A stretch of DNA of 64,000 bases from Ophioderma brevispina (GCA_023653785.1 JAMKCH010044175.1:1-64000), one strand, 5' to 3'; counted from the first letter of the stretch, positions 1 to 11,119 are shown. Made by a program: numbers and translations. Notes: generated by a model from the letters alone, not told the origin.

Positions 1-795
1 ACGGATTACGATCCGAACGAATGGTGCCAAAAGCTCGGCAAACCACTTCATGCCGTGTGGCGCAAGGGTATTAGCGAATCCGAGATCTAAATGGAAGGTT
101 GTGGGTTAGAGTCACCATCCACAGCAAGTTCATTTTGCGATTAATTATTGCAACGTCCCCGCCGCTGTCATCATTCTTCTATATATTGTAGATGTGTATG
201 GCAGCTAATTCACAAAGGTTATAAACAACTCCAATTTCTCCTGTGTATTTATAATTATTCTGAGTGGCTTTGTATCAAATTCGTATGTTGATCACCTGGT
301 GATATGGACGGCATTCGATACGAACGATATGGTGCCAAAGCTACGAGCAAACCCCATCACATGAAGTGGGTGGCGCCAATGGATTACGCACGAGATCCAA
401 CGGAAGGTTGGGTGTTCGAGTCCCATCCACAGGAAGTTCATTTTGCGATTAATAATGCAACGTCCGCGCTTGTCATCAATTTCTTCTATATATGTAGATG
501 TTTATGGCAGTAATTCCAAAGGTATAAACAACTCCAATTTTTCCTGTGTATTTATAAGATTCTGAGTTGCTTCGATATTCAAATTCGTATGTTGATACCT
601 TGTGATATGGACGGCAATACGCTCGAAGCTATGGTGCAAAAGCTCGAGCAAAACCCATCACATGCCGTAGTGGCGCAATTAATTAGCGTATCCGAGATCT
701 AAACGGAATGTTGTAGGTTCGAGTCCCATCCACAGGAAGTTCATTTTGCGCATTATAAGCACGTTCGCGCTGTAATCAATTTCTTCTATATTATA
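1..795 (+). repeat. Three tandem ~300-bp units, each with a tRNA-Arg-like segment
   Basis: Three head-to-tail diverged copies start near 1, 304 and 606. Each has the same order: a 'tatggacggcattcgata'-like start, 'atggtgccaaaagctcg', a tRNA-like segment, 'aagttcattttgcg', and a 'tttcttctatat' tail. Matching points in units 1, 2 and 3 lie about 303-308 bases apart. The tRNA-like part (about 48-121, 366-431, 664-734) has an A-box-like 'gtggcgcaatggattagcg' and a B-box-like 'ggttcgagtcccatcc'. This is either a tandemly amplified tRNA-derived repeat or a decayed tRNA cluster. The 69-residue open frame at 304-513 lies across unit 2 and is not a credible gene. Confidence 0.75.
664..734 (+). other. 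tRNA-Arg(TCT)-like pseudogene in the third unit
   Basis: The best preserved of the three tRNA-like segments. A D-arm-like 'tggcgcaattaattagcg' is followed by an anticodon-arm-like 'tccgagatctaaacgga' whose loop would carry TCT. Then comes a T-arm-like 'ttgtaggttcgagtccca'. Pairing in the anticodon and acceptor stems is imperfect, so a working tRNA is unlikely. Units 1 and 2 carry related but more damaged versions. Confidence 0.45.
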
Positions 796-820
796 TATAT
801 ACTATATATATATATATAAG
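783..820. repeat. AT microsatellite
   Basis: Interrupted TA dinucleotide run that borders the dispersed repeat starting at 820. Confidence 0.85.
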
Positions 821-1045
821 TGTTGAGACCTTTTATTTGTTTATCGAGACCTTTGTCTTTTGCGACCATTGTATGTGACCGTTTTGAGGGTGGTTGGCTC
901 CATTACAAAAGGGGGATTTAGCAGCGCCGGTTTGGGGTTAAAATTATTATGAAGACAGGGTTAAAATGCTGTGGGATGGAAAAAGTTACATAGGGCTTTA
1001 AATCTGTTTTCTTTTGCTTGCATGCTGTGTTATATATTTTTAATT
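820..1045 (+). repeat. Dispersed repeat, inverted copy of 29089-29312
   Basis: The ~225 bp from 'tgttgagacctttta' to 'gcatgctgtgttatat' reappear as the reverse complement at 29089-29312 with modest divergence, including 'caaaagggggatttagcagcgc'. Both copies border TA microsatellites, so the element probably targets or carries them. No coding capacity is seen. A poly-A run (1079-1111) follows this copy. Confidence 0.8.
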
Positions 1046-1074
1046 AAAATTTTTAAAAAAAGAAAAAACCTAAA

Positions 1075-1078
<4 letters not shown>

Positions 1079-1116
<38 letters not shown>

Positions 1117-1130
1117 TAATATTATATAAA
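1079..1130. repeat. Poly-A run followed by AT-rich tract
   Basis: About 33 consecutive A residues, then 'tatataatattatata'. It lies between the dispersed repeat and the Penelope-like remnant. Confidence 0.85.
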
Positions 1131-1139
1131 GAACTGGAC

Positions 1140-2150
1140 AAGGATCCTGTGGAATCTAATCAGACTGCTGTTATTGCCACAGTTAAGAAGCTCACAAATC
1201 CAAGCCATTACTGGTACGCCATCAACCTTGTTAAATCCTTGCCCTCAAACATCCAACTTTTATTTTATTACCTAAGATTCACAAACCCAACACCCCGGCA
1301 GACCAATTGTTTAGCCACAGTTGCCCCCACCGTCATTTCGTTCTCAATTTATGGACTCCGTGCTTGCTCCAATTGTTCAAACCTTACCTCGTGCGTTCAG
1401 GACTCCCCACACTTCCTCCGCATTAATTGAAGACTTTAGATTCGACAGCAACGAACGTTTTCTGTTCACCAGGAGTTTCAAGTCTTATACATTGCAATTC
1501 CATCATGACGAAGTCCTTAACGCCCTTAGGATACTGACCGTGTTAACTGTGAACTGTCCCCCTTGTTCTTCCATTCACCCATCTATCCGCCCCTCTCCCC
1601 CCTATTCGCAGGACAATATTCCAGAACTACAGATGTTCTGATGTATCATCCTCCACCAAAGACATTTTCCCCGAGGCGTTCCCAAACTGCTTACAAAAGA
1701 GATCGGAACATTTGTAATCATTTGGTGCGTGCCTCTCACCCCCAGTCTCTGAACCTAACGAGATGGACACTTTTCCATGCAACACATGTAATTTGTAACA
1801 GCAGAACAATAACCTCGTTGATCCAGGGACTAAAGACTCGTTCAAGTTACTGCTCATTTCACATGTATCTCCACCAAAGTGGTCTCATATCATCTGCAAG
1901 ATATGTCACATCCGATATATCGGCAGAATTCTCCCGCCCGAAACGCCGCGGAGATTAGCTGACCGTATCATCACTGAACCATTCTCGGTCCATCAACATG
2001 AAAAGGACGGTTTCCCGTGTCTTCTAAACATTTTAACCCCCCTTCACATTGAAAAAAATATGAACGTTTACGTTACCGGCGCCATTGCATGCAGGGGTGG
2101 CTAAGAAAGAGCGAAGTGACGCTGAACACGTCTTAATTTAAGTTAGGCAC
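1140..2150 (+). pseudogene. Penelope-like retroelement remnant (RT plus GIY-YIG endonuclease)
   Basis: Fragments in shifting plus-strand frames spell a Penelope-type reverse transcriptase. An 'IHKPNTP' motif lies near 1275, then 'QFMDSVLAPIVQTLP' (about 1343-1390) and 'IEDFRFDSNERFLFT' (about 1425-1470). After a gap, a GIY-YIG-like stretch reads 'IICKICHIRYIG' (about 1888-1923) followed by an 'RRLADRI' helix-like region. Members of this class normally encode one protein of several hundred residues with RT then a C-terminal GIY-YIG nuclease. Here the catalytic RT core with its YxDD box is missing and there are several frameshifts and stops, so the copy is dead. The 3' part (to ~2150) is non-coding. 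Confidence 0.75.
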
Positions 2151-2159
2151 AATCAACCT

Positions 2160-3300
2160 AAAGGATGAATTCTAAATTGACCTTTTTAATTTTGCGTCTC
2201 TATGATATATTTTTCCTCCGCTGTAAACGAGCTTTATCATCATATTTGGTGCATCTAAATTTGTTTAATCACCGTTCAGCGTTTCGCCTTCCACTCGTCA
2301 ATAATGCGTCGTTTTCACAACTTTGTGGCTTCTTTGTATGTCTTCTCTCTCTTTTGCTTCATTTTTCCGGTCAGTGCTTTAAAACACCCCCCCCCGGATT
2401 TGTTGAAGTTTAAACCCGAACACGGTGGTGGTGTATGAGAGATCTAGATAGATCGATATTATAGAGATGAGATCATAGATATATAGAGATAGTATATATA
2501 TATATATAATATATATATATATATATTAGATATGTATGTTAACAAAAGTAATGTAAAACATTTACTAATTATCTTCAAAAAGACGAAACTCATCATCATG
2601 AGTAAAAAAAGACATCCCCGAATTGAAGAAACCCTTACCAAAGCTGCGTTCCTACAACAAAACAAAGGTTGTAGAGTAAAAATGGGGTGATTAGACTTGT
2701 GGTACATGTACTTCACCTTTATGAAATGTTGAATCATTTTGTTTTCAAACCCAGAAGACATCCAATTAGGCAACACCATGAATTGTAAAAGCAGAACTTA
2801 ATTTAATGTTATGACATGCGTTGCTGCGTGAACACTACATGGCCAAACCGGTGACCATTAATTCAGAATACGGTTCACAAAACCACAGATTAGAGTACCC
2901 ACGTACTCGCCACTCCTGTCAGTGAAACATTTGAAATGTGTAATAAAAATGGCAAAAATATACAATTCACAGTAGTTCCTATTTTGAAAATCCACCGAAA
3001 GACAAAACAAAACTAATAGCCGCAGAAAATTGGCTTATAAAATTGTTCAACCCCAAATTGAATCGGCATCTGTAAGCTGTAAGTTATTACATCTACGTAA
3101 TATACGCAGTGCGCGGTTAAATTACTGCTGATTACGCAATGCGGGCTTGTGCGCACCCTGCGCTTTGCGCAATTTGTATGTTTGTTTATTTTCATTTGTA
3201 ATTCTAATTCTCATTTGCAACTGATGAGCATTACTAATAAATGCGAACGCAGTATGCGGAAAATTTGGTAATTTTTTTTTGTATCAGCATTCACTGTCTT
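2160..3300. other. Intergenic, AT microsatellite, no gene
   Basis: Contains a C run (about 2388-2396), an interrupted TA microsatellite (about 2490-2526) and otherwise unremarkable AT-rich DNA. The short open frames here have no recognisable domain. Confidence 0.6.
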
Positions 3301-3312
3301 TTTGACTATTTC

Positions 3313-3353
3313 ACTATATATATATATAATATAATTATATAGATATATATATA

Positions 3354-3382
<29 letters not shown>
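3313..3382. repeat. AT microsatellite
   Basis: About 70 bases of interrupted TA repeats. Confidence 0.85.
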
Positions 3383-3385
<3 letters not shown>

Positions 3386-3389
3386 AATT

Positions 3390-4390
3390 ACCAATTGCTG
3401 CTGGCTCCCTAGCTTTGTCTACGGGAATCCGAACTCGAGGCTGGTGAGAGAGAGCCGTGCTCTCTCGCCATGTTACATGGGACGATTCGGAATATGCCAT
3501 TCTCAACCAGGATGTGGCAATTCCATAACTCCCTTACGATGATACGTTGCTTCTCTTAATGTCTTCTGCCCCCCCCATTGTCTTCTGGCGTTCAGGGTGT
3601 ATTGCAAACCTCTAGGTTAACACACATACACGATGGCAAACCACTTACACTGTCAAGTAAGAGCATAAGATATGATGGATGCATCGATCGACTGACGTCG
3701 CAAATACAGAAACAGATGTGGAATTCCCAATTCCTTCCATAGTCCGGTTCAAGTAGGCCCAAAATATAGTTTGTCTCAGCGTCCGACGCACACCTGCTTT
3801 TAAATTAGATTTAGTGCGTAATACTACGCGGCGAAGATGTTTTTTTGTTTCTTTTTTTTTTTGTTTTTTGTTTTTTCCGCAACCTTTTTCACTTTATTTC
3901 GGCGAACTCGTAGTTTTTCCCTTTAACACGTAGTGCGCCACAAAATTTGTAAATCAGCCGATACCTCTACAACACCCGCCACCCTAATGCGCCAATCTTC
4001 CAGAGAATGAGTTGATTCCTTGTAATGTGTGTTGTACGTAGAATTTCTAAAAACGTTGTGACAACCTCATTTCCGAACGTTTTTGCGGAGTTTGATTTTT
4101 TATATTTTTTTTCTGCCATTGTGGTCACATATTGATTTGGATTCAGTTTCAGTTATTAGAGAATGAAATTATATTAAGCAATAAAGTATATAATATACAT
4201 GGCGGTGGACCGAAATGAGCAAGCTCGTAAGGAGTGAGGGTTCATTAAAGAGAGGTGGCATTGTGTTATTCTCGGTTTCAGTAGTACGCATAAAATCATA
4301 ATTATAGATGTTAGTCCTCCCTTACGAATTATCGCCACTATGATGGGTACATTTTTTGTAATATAAATAAGTATGACCTAGTGCTGCGGC
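3390..4390. other. Intergenic, no gene
   Basis: Includes a T-rich stretch at about 3838-3885. No exon-like frame or recognisable mobile element was seen. Confidence 0.5.
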
Positions 4391-4399
4391 ACCACCAGG

Positions 4400-5059
4400 T
4401 TAGAAGTGTACCGGGGCCGGAAAGTAAACATTGTCATCATAATTAAAAATTTGACCAGGGATGTGGAGTTCATGAAGAACGGTGATGACAAAATTAAAAG
4501 TGGTGGCAATTGGCAACGACGCCATTTTCCAAAATGGAAGCTATCTGAAAGACAAAAACACCTAGAACACAATTTTGTGTAAAAATGTTTGTTTCTGGAT
4601 CCAAGGAGTTCATACAATCACCCCAAACTATAAATGTTGCATGTGCCGAATATTTCCAAGATAGCTGACATTTATTGACACAAACTTTACATTTTTAAAA
4701 AATTAAATTTTACGGCGGTCTGGTAAGTGTGTAGTGTATTTTTCTGGGTCAAGGAGTTCAATAAAACTATTTTTTTTTTTTGTTACAAAAATGTCAGATG
4801 AAATAAAAGTAATGGCAGTTTTTCATACGTAACTATTTCCAAAATGGTAACATATAAAAGACAAAATCGTTTATACCTCATGCTATTACAGCACCTAGGA
4901 TGAGATTTCGGTGCAAATGGATGTTTTTAGGTCAAGGTTTTAAAACAATATCTCAAAACTGAGACCCCCCCGAACTCGTGAGTCATGTTATCCATTGACT
5001 AACAATGTGACACCCCAAATAAGACACATTGACTACTCTATATGTATTCTCCCAAATCA
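4400..5059 (+). repeat. Degenerate ~160-bp tandem units, left arm
   Basis: A motif of the form 'gggtcaaggagttcaataaa' recurs at about 4598, 4746 and 4931. Between copies there is a shared 'ataaaagtaatggcagtt' and 'tttccaaaatgg' module. The same modules occur in reverse complement at about 6640-7080, so this is one arm of a large inverted arrangement around the Tc1 element. Confidence 0.6.
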
Positions 5060-6345
5060 TACACTCAGCAAAAAAAGAAAGTCCCCGTCTGATACTTTTT
5101 GACCTAACTCAAAAAGTATTTAATTTATTTTTATTATACAAAAACTGATGGATGCGCAAATTTCTTACGCATAAAATGACAATATACTTTTGCCCAATAG
5201 ACATCGTTTTTACCAAGAAATCGTCCATTTTATGAAATTTCATGCAAGGGAAAAAGTTTAACACTATTTTTCTGAAAACGTAAAAGTTTGATTTCCAAGT
5301 GTGTACGGTTAAAAATTTCAATCACAATTTCTTGAGCAGGTGAATACTACTGCTTTTGCTCTGTCCGTGTGTTTTTACATAATCACTTTGAAAAGAAAAG
5401 GGCTGCTCGTAGAGATTTACATAATCCCTTTTACTATGGAATTCTTTGGGATTAAAAAGTAAAAGTCGTGTCATCGTGTTATCTGTGTTGGGTTTTGCAT
5501 GTTGCATGTGCTGTATGGTTAGGTTTAAACATGCCGCGCATGAAAAACTTTGAAAGGGGGCGAGCTACTACCTTTCTAGACGAAGGTGTACCTGTAAGAG
5601 AGGTGGCAAGAAGGTTAGGAGTAACGCCAAAGGCTATCCGGAAACTGAGAGTGAAGTTTCGGCAGACGGGGGATGTAAAGGATCTTCCAAGAAGTGATCG
5701 ACCTCGCATTACAACAGTATGGCAAGACATGTCCATCGTGCTCATGTCACCAACCTTTATCTGGAAGACAACGGGATTGAGCGTATGGAATGGCCGGCAA
5801 GATCCCCTGATTGCAATCCCATTGAGAATCTGTGGGATGATATCAAGAATGAAGCCGACAGGAAAATGAAAGAAAACACATCTTTGCAGGATTTGCAGCG
5901 CATATTGCAACGGGCTTCGGCCAACTTAGATGAGCAACGTATCCGCACTTTGGTCAACAGTATGCTCAAGAGGTGTCTTGAAGTCATTGAGAAGGACGGT
6001 GGACCTACCCATTATTAAACATTGAACAGCTTGCTTCCTTGCTGAGTTGGTAACCTTTTGAAATGGAGTAATAAATGTTGTTTTATGACCAGAAAACAAT
6101 GAGTACTTTTTCACTTTTATGTGTTAAATTGAATTTGCAGACAAAAGTGCAACTTTTTTTCTTGCATGAAATTCATAAAATGGACGATTTCATGGTAAAA
6201 ACGATGTCTATCTGGCAAAAATAAATTGTCATTTTGTGCGTAAGAAATTTGCGTATCCATCAGTTTTTGAATAATAAAAATAAATACTTTTTGAGTTACG
6301 TCAAAAAGTATCAGACGGGGACTTTTTTTTTTTTTGCTGAGTGTA
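5060..6345. mobile_element. Tc1/mariner element, internally deleted, with TA target duplication
   Basis: Inverted termini begin 'cactcagcaaaaaaagaaag' at 5062 and end as its complement at 6343, flanked on both sides by TA (5060-5061, 6344-6345). The inverted repeats are long, about 190 bp each (about 5062-5255 and 6152-6343), with only scattered differences. The element is 1,282 bp and encloses a transposase remnant. TA target choice is characteristic of Tc1/mariner. Confidence 0.93.
5531..6018 (+). pseudogene. Tc1-like transposase, central catalytic region deleted
   Basis: The first part (ATG at 5531 to about 5715) gives a paired-type helix-turn-helix: 'REVARRLGVTPKAIRKL' followed by a linker ending 'RSDRPRITT'. 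The second part (about 5719-6018, another frame) gives the C-terminal end, 'GIERMEWPARSPDCNPIENL' followed by 'WDDIK', and stops after 'GGPTHY'. In Tc1 transposases these ends surround a DDE catalytic core with two aspartates; here that middle is absent and the junction also shifts frame. Only the Glu of NPIENLW remains of the triad. The protein cannot be active, but the long terminal repeats could still be mobilised in trans. Confidence 0.9.
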
Positions 6346-6640
6346 TATCTGGAATTGCGTGGGAATTTTGATATTTAGGCCTGTATTATTTTAATAGAAA
6401 CTATTATTGTTTGTTTCAGATATGTCAAGAGTAAAATGGCCCCGAATTTCGAACAATTAAATTGGTCATGGTCACGTGCACACCTATTGGTAGTCAATGT
6501 TTTGGGGTTTTCGTTCATAGGGGCCATAAAACGCAGTTAGGAGGTTCTAAGGATGGGTTACTGAGGATTCTGTGTTGGTATTAATTATCAAGCATCTGGG
6601 TTAATATTTTTATCACTTTGCCACATTAAGTCTGACATTG
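6346..6640. other. Non-coding flank of the Tc1 element
   Basis: AT-rich sequence with no recognisable gene between the element and the right-hand repeat arm. Confidence 0.4.
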
Positions 6641-7080
6641 CAGTAAGTTAACTCTTTGGTACTTGTACTTAAAATATTGGGCTATCTTGGAAAAAAGTGA
6701 CAAATGCAAATAAACATCACTTTTATATTCATCCTACAGTTTTGAGAATAGTTTTATTGAACTCCTTGACCCAGAAAACACTCATTGTGACATCAAAATC
6801 ATCTTCTTAGGTTATATAATAAGAAATATACGGTTTTCTTTGACGAGATGTCGGCCATCTTGAAAAATAGCCGTGTATATAAATTTCCATGACTCAGACA
6901 ATTCTGGCAATTGTATATTGAATCTCTTGACTCAAACAACATAGATTCCAACAGTAAGTCACCATAGTAGTGCTGTTATGGCGGCCATTTTGGAAAATTT
7001 TGGTTTATGCAAATTGCTATCACTTTTATTTTTGTCGTCACGTATTTTCATGAACTACACAACCCAATGATCGATTTTAG
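6640..7080 (-). repeat. Degenerate ~160-bp tandem units, right arm (inverted)
   Basis: 'ttgaactccttgaccc' at about 6758, 'ttgaatctcttgactc' at about 6919 and a weaker copy near 7049 are the reverse complement of the motif repeated at 4598-4931. 'ggcggccattttggaaaat' (about 6979-6997) mirrors the left-arm 'tttccaaaatgg'. Spacing is about 130-160 bases. Confidence 0.6.
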
Positions 7081-7915
7081 CTATGATTGCAAATGTTATT
7101 ATTCCGGCCCTGGTTGGTATAAATCTAAGGCCCTTTTTTCACCTGATGCTGCAGCACTATACTCTCTTTTTCTTAAATATTTCGAAGATTCTACTCGAAG
7201 CTGTCATTGGAAATAGCAATGTGGAAAGATATATTGCAATAGATAAAATGGGAGCTGGCGTGGGTAAGTATCACTATACAATTCAAGTCTAATATAATAC
7301 AAACAGCCTTATCAAAGGTGCAACATGAGCTCACGCATATTAAAGTTTACGATTTTTAAAGGTACCAGGAAATGCAAATAGAATTGGTGTGGTTTGTGTC
7401 AAGTCTACAAGGAGATGAATAACCCGAGAAAGCATTCAATATTTGAGTTGGTAATGACATCACTAGTGAAACAATTGATTTTTCAGAGAGTAATAGACAA
7501 TTCCAGGTGACTGGTGTGAATCCATTCATGACACTGAGCACTGACTGAAAATGAATAGTTTCACTAATGATGTCACTGGTAGTGTATTCTTTTTCCTGGC
7601 CCTGTTATTGGAATGGAATGTCCCGTAAAGATTTGGAGTAAGTTTATCATCTCATTTCCTGGGACCTTTAATAATTTTCAGGAATTCATTAAAGTTGATA
7701 TTTTGTCATTTTGGAGACCAAACCTGAACAATTTATCGGAGAATGGCCCTTATAATGAAATATAAGCAAATCAGAAACACATTTTGTTTTCATTTTAAAA
7801 AGTTTTGAAAGTTGACTATCACTTCCTTTAAGTGCATACTACGTTTCCGGGACGCAGTAAATTCGCAAGTGTGAACTTTATACGCAAAATGACGACCGCT
7901 AGAGGCTACGACTGT
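7081..7915. other. Intergenic, no gene
   Basis: Short open frames at 7007-7292 lack any recognisable domain. No mobile element was identified. Confidence 0.4.
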
Positions 7916-7985
7916 TAACCCGGGAGCTAGCAGACATTTGTAACACATCTCAAATACAAAAGGTGTGAGTGATTAAATATGTAGA

Positions 7986-9600
7986 ATTGATTGATTGATT
8001 TTATTAGGTACTCAAAAGAATACATACAATGGTAAAAACCATATAAAATATGATACAATACATAAGATTATTGCACTAAAATTATTTTTAAGAACAAGAC
8101 AAAGATCAATAATGAATGAATAGGAGTACCAAGGATAGCCCAAAAAGCTTTTAAAAACAAAAGCTTAATTCCATTGGGGTCCTTAACATGCAGAAAGAGG
8201 GAAGAGAAAATATTACAAAAACAACAACAAAATGCTGAGACAAAATATAGGAACTTAATGTCAATTGCGATTAGAGACAAAAAGGAGAAGAAAATGAGAC
8301 CAGCTCAGTATTCAATAGAAGAGTTACTTGACAAATGTCTTTTGACTAATTGCTTAAACAAATTAAAATCACTGATGTCCTTGATCTCGCTTGGCAGTGA
8401 GTTCCAGTGATGAATAGTAGTGTTATAAAAAGTAAATCTAGCCTGACCTTTGGAATGAGGAACAACAAAATTGAATGGGCTACCCGTGGTACTATATCTA
8501 TGAACAGATGAAACTCTTGTAAAATATAATTTCATATACTCCGGAGCCAAATCATGAAAGATTTTAAAGACATGGTTGAGTTGAGTTGTACAACCCGGTC
8601 ATGGCTCGATAACATACCAACAATATCCAGTTCCTTTTGCCCAATATGAGTATGTGGCCCCAAACCTAAAGTAAAACGGACCATCTTGTTTTGCATGATT
8701 TGAAGCTGATTTTTGTACTTTTGAGATAAGGCCGAGTACCAAGAAGAGCATGCATAATCAAAGTGGCACATTATCAATGCTGAACACAGTGTCTTGCGGG
8801 ATTTCATATTTAAACAATTTGAATGCCTGAACAAGAATTTTAATCTCCCATTGGCCTTTTTGATGATGCTTGAAGCAATGGATTCTCCTGACAGAGTATT
8901 GTCTAGGGTAATCCCTAAATACTTGACAGAGGAAGAGGTGTTAATCGTCTTTCCATTGCAAACAACAGCAAATAAAGTCATGAACAGAATTAAGCTTCCG
9001 CTTGGTTCCAAACAAAATAGCCTCTGTCTTGCCAAGATGTAAGGAGAGCTTGTTATCAATCATCCATTGCCTGTATGAGTTTAACTCATGACTTAATTTC
9101 TCAGAAACAATTTTGGGATCTTTACCAGAAACCAGCAAGGCACTGTCATCAGCATATAAAAGCACTTTGCAGTCAACACTGATGGGCATGTCATTCACAT
9201 AAACAAGAAATAAGAGAGGACCAAGGATACTCCCTTGCGGAACCCCACAGGAGATATAAAGAGAGGCAGAATCAACCTGGTTGACATTCACAATTTTACT
9301 CCTATTGCACAAATAAGATCTAAACCACTCCACAGAGGACACCCCCAGGGCCTTTAATTTCTTCAAAAGAATGACATGATCGACAGTGTCGAAAGCTTTT
9401 TGGAGATCTATTAAAACCATACCAGTATAATTACCAATAGAAGCCTGGTTAGGAACATAGTCGGTAAGGTGCGTTAAACATGTATCAGTTGAGAAGGTTC
9501 CTCTAAAACCGGATTGATAGCCATAAATTATGTTTTTCTCTCTTAAAAGCCTGACAGGAACCCCTGAAAGTGCTGCAAATGGTGCCTTAAGGAGGGAGTT
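7986..9600 (-). mobile_element. CR1/Jockey-group LINE fragment, 5' truncated
   Basis: The 3' tail is at low coordinates: 'attgattgattgatttt' at about 7986, the short terminal repeat typical of CR1/L2 LINEs. The minus strand then carries reverse transcriptase and C-terminal sequence up to about 9600. The 5' end stops beside the foldback element at 9598. Confidence 0.88.
8305..9590 (-). pseudogene. Non-LTR reverse transcriptase, frameshifted
   Basis: The minus-strand frame at 8941-9420 contains the RT core: 'LIDLQKAFDTVDHVILLKKL', then 'GVPQGSILGPLLFLVYVND', then the catalytic 'LLYADDSALL' and 'NKLSLHLGKTEAILFG'. It continues in other frames at 8532-9059 ('VKYLGITLDNTLSG', 'NKMVRFTLGLGP') and 8305-8550 ('PHSKGQARFTFYNTTIHHWN'). 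The upstream part near 9430-9540 reads as 'GYQSGFRG', which places the start of the fragment inside the RT domain. YADD is intact, but at least two frame changes break the protein, and the endonuclease and ORF1 parts are absent. It would copy its own RNA at the target site if whole. Confidence 0.88.
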
Positions 9601-10306
9601 AAGACGAAGATTGTACAGGGGTCAATTTTATTAGGGGTCAATCATGTTGAAAACTACACCACGTTATGTGTTTCATAAGGATTCAGAAAAGGTATACTTT
9701 GTTATATCTACAGCCTAAACTTTCAGAGTTACAGGCTAAAACAGCAAAAATCAATAGAAAGGGTCAATTTCAGTTGTACAGGGGTCAAATTTTTAAAGTG
9801 CTCCAATTTGGATAAAAAATAGTTAAAATTATTGGGGGAGTTCATAGGATTAAAATAAGGAATAACTTTGTCTTAAATGCTTAGTTAACGATGTAGTGGC
9901 ACAGAAGGTCAACGTCCATTGCATCAAATGGGGCTTGACATTGTTCCCCCTACTTTGGTAACTAAGTACAAGCATTTGAGACGGTAAAAACTATTTTTTA
10001 TTTTAATCCTATGAGCTCCACCATTTTGTGTCCAAATTGGAGCAGCTTTAAAGTTTGACCCCTGTACAACTGCAATTGACCTTTTTATTGATTTTTGCTG
10101 TTTTTAGCCTATAACTCTGAAACTTTAGGCTGTAGAAAGTACAAACTATACCTTTTCTGAATCCTTTTAGGTAGACAAATAACGTGGTATACTTTTCAAC
10201 ATGATTGGATCTGGATGTGGATAATATACTCCAACAAAGCGGGAATCCGCATCACGTCGAAGGTGATCGATTTAAAAATTTGACCCCTGTACAATCTTTG
10301 TCTAAC
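9598..10306. mobile_element. Foldback/MITE element, about 700 bp palindrome
   Basis: The two halves are near-perfect reverse complements. The left end reads 'gttaagacgaagattgtaca' and the right end 'tgtacaatctttgtctaac'. Internal marks such as 'gtacaggggtcaa', 'ggattcagaaaaggtatac' and 'gctccaatttgga' recur in inverted order in the right half. The arms are ~260-340 bp, and the centre around 9900-9970 is unpaired. No coding capacity. Confidence 0.85.
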
Positions 10307-10396
10307 ACCCTACACACACATACATACACACACACCTACACACACACACGCGCGCACACGCACGCACACACACACGCGCACACACACACACACATC
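10307..10396. repeat. CA-rich microsatellite
   Basis: Interrupted CA/CG/CACAC tract. The open frame across it (10205-10426) is a low-complexity artefact. Confidence 0.85.
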
Positions 10397-10544
10397 ACCA
10401 CCACCATCACCACCACCACTCCTTGATACCACATTTGCAGCACTCACGTTTCAGGGTCCCTGCCAGGCTGTCATCATATTTAATCACTCAAACAAACCTT
10501 TTGTACTTGAGATGTGTTACAAATGTCTGCTAGCTCCCAGGCTT

Positions 10545-11115
10545 TGTGTTACGACCACTTTCGGGGACGGACCCCTGGTATGTAACAGGTGTTTACACCC
10601 TGCAATAACTAAATCCTAGAACAGGATCAGCATGATGACATCCGAATTCATAGCTGTAATACAATTTCAAATCAGCAGTTCAATTTATTCAGTAAAATAA
10701 AGCAACAACACAGTAAATATAAAGGAAGTATAAAATGTGGTAGGCTCACCAAATATAGACAACGCTGTGGGGCTTACCAGGTACCTCCCAATCTTGGAAA
10801 AAACTCTCAAACTGGTATTTACTAACCGATCCCTAAATACGCTAAAATATTTACTTCCACTTAGGGAATATAGAATATGCCTCTTCCTCGTTTAGTGTGT
10901 GAATTTTGGCGCTATTATCTTTACGAATAACACAGTTATGTCTGAAAAAAAAACAAAATCAGATGACCTTTTTTATTTTACTCAGACAATCTTGGAAAAA
11001 AATAGTTGGAACACTCGCTGCAATTTCCTACATTGCTCACAGGCTATACAAGCTCCTGTTATGACCCAATTGAAATCCCAACCTTCCACTTCAACTTACC
11101 CTTCCCCGACCCCCA
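10545..11115. other. Intergenic, no confident gene
   Basis: May include heavily decayed 5' LINE sequence just before 11115; nothing else was recognised. Confidence 0.4.
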
Positions 11116-11119
11116 TCAA

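Larger units (their letters stand above)
7920..10541. repeat. Inverted repeat pair surrounding a LINE and a foldback element
   Basis: Left arm 7920-7981 begins 'cgggagctagcagacatttg' and includes 'taacacatctcaa'. Right arm 10475-10541 is its reverse complement and includes 'tgctagctcccagg'. Similarity is high over about 60 bases, with a small insertion. The arms enclose the minus-strand LINE, the 9598-10306 foldback element and the CA microsatellite, so those may have inserted into an older palindromic element. Confidence 0.7.

Noticed and set aside
8794..9042. Plus-strand open frame opposite the LINE
   Set aside because: It is a shadow of the minus-strand reverse transcriptase.
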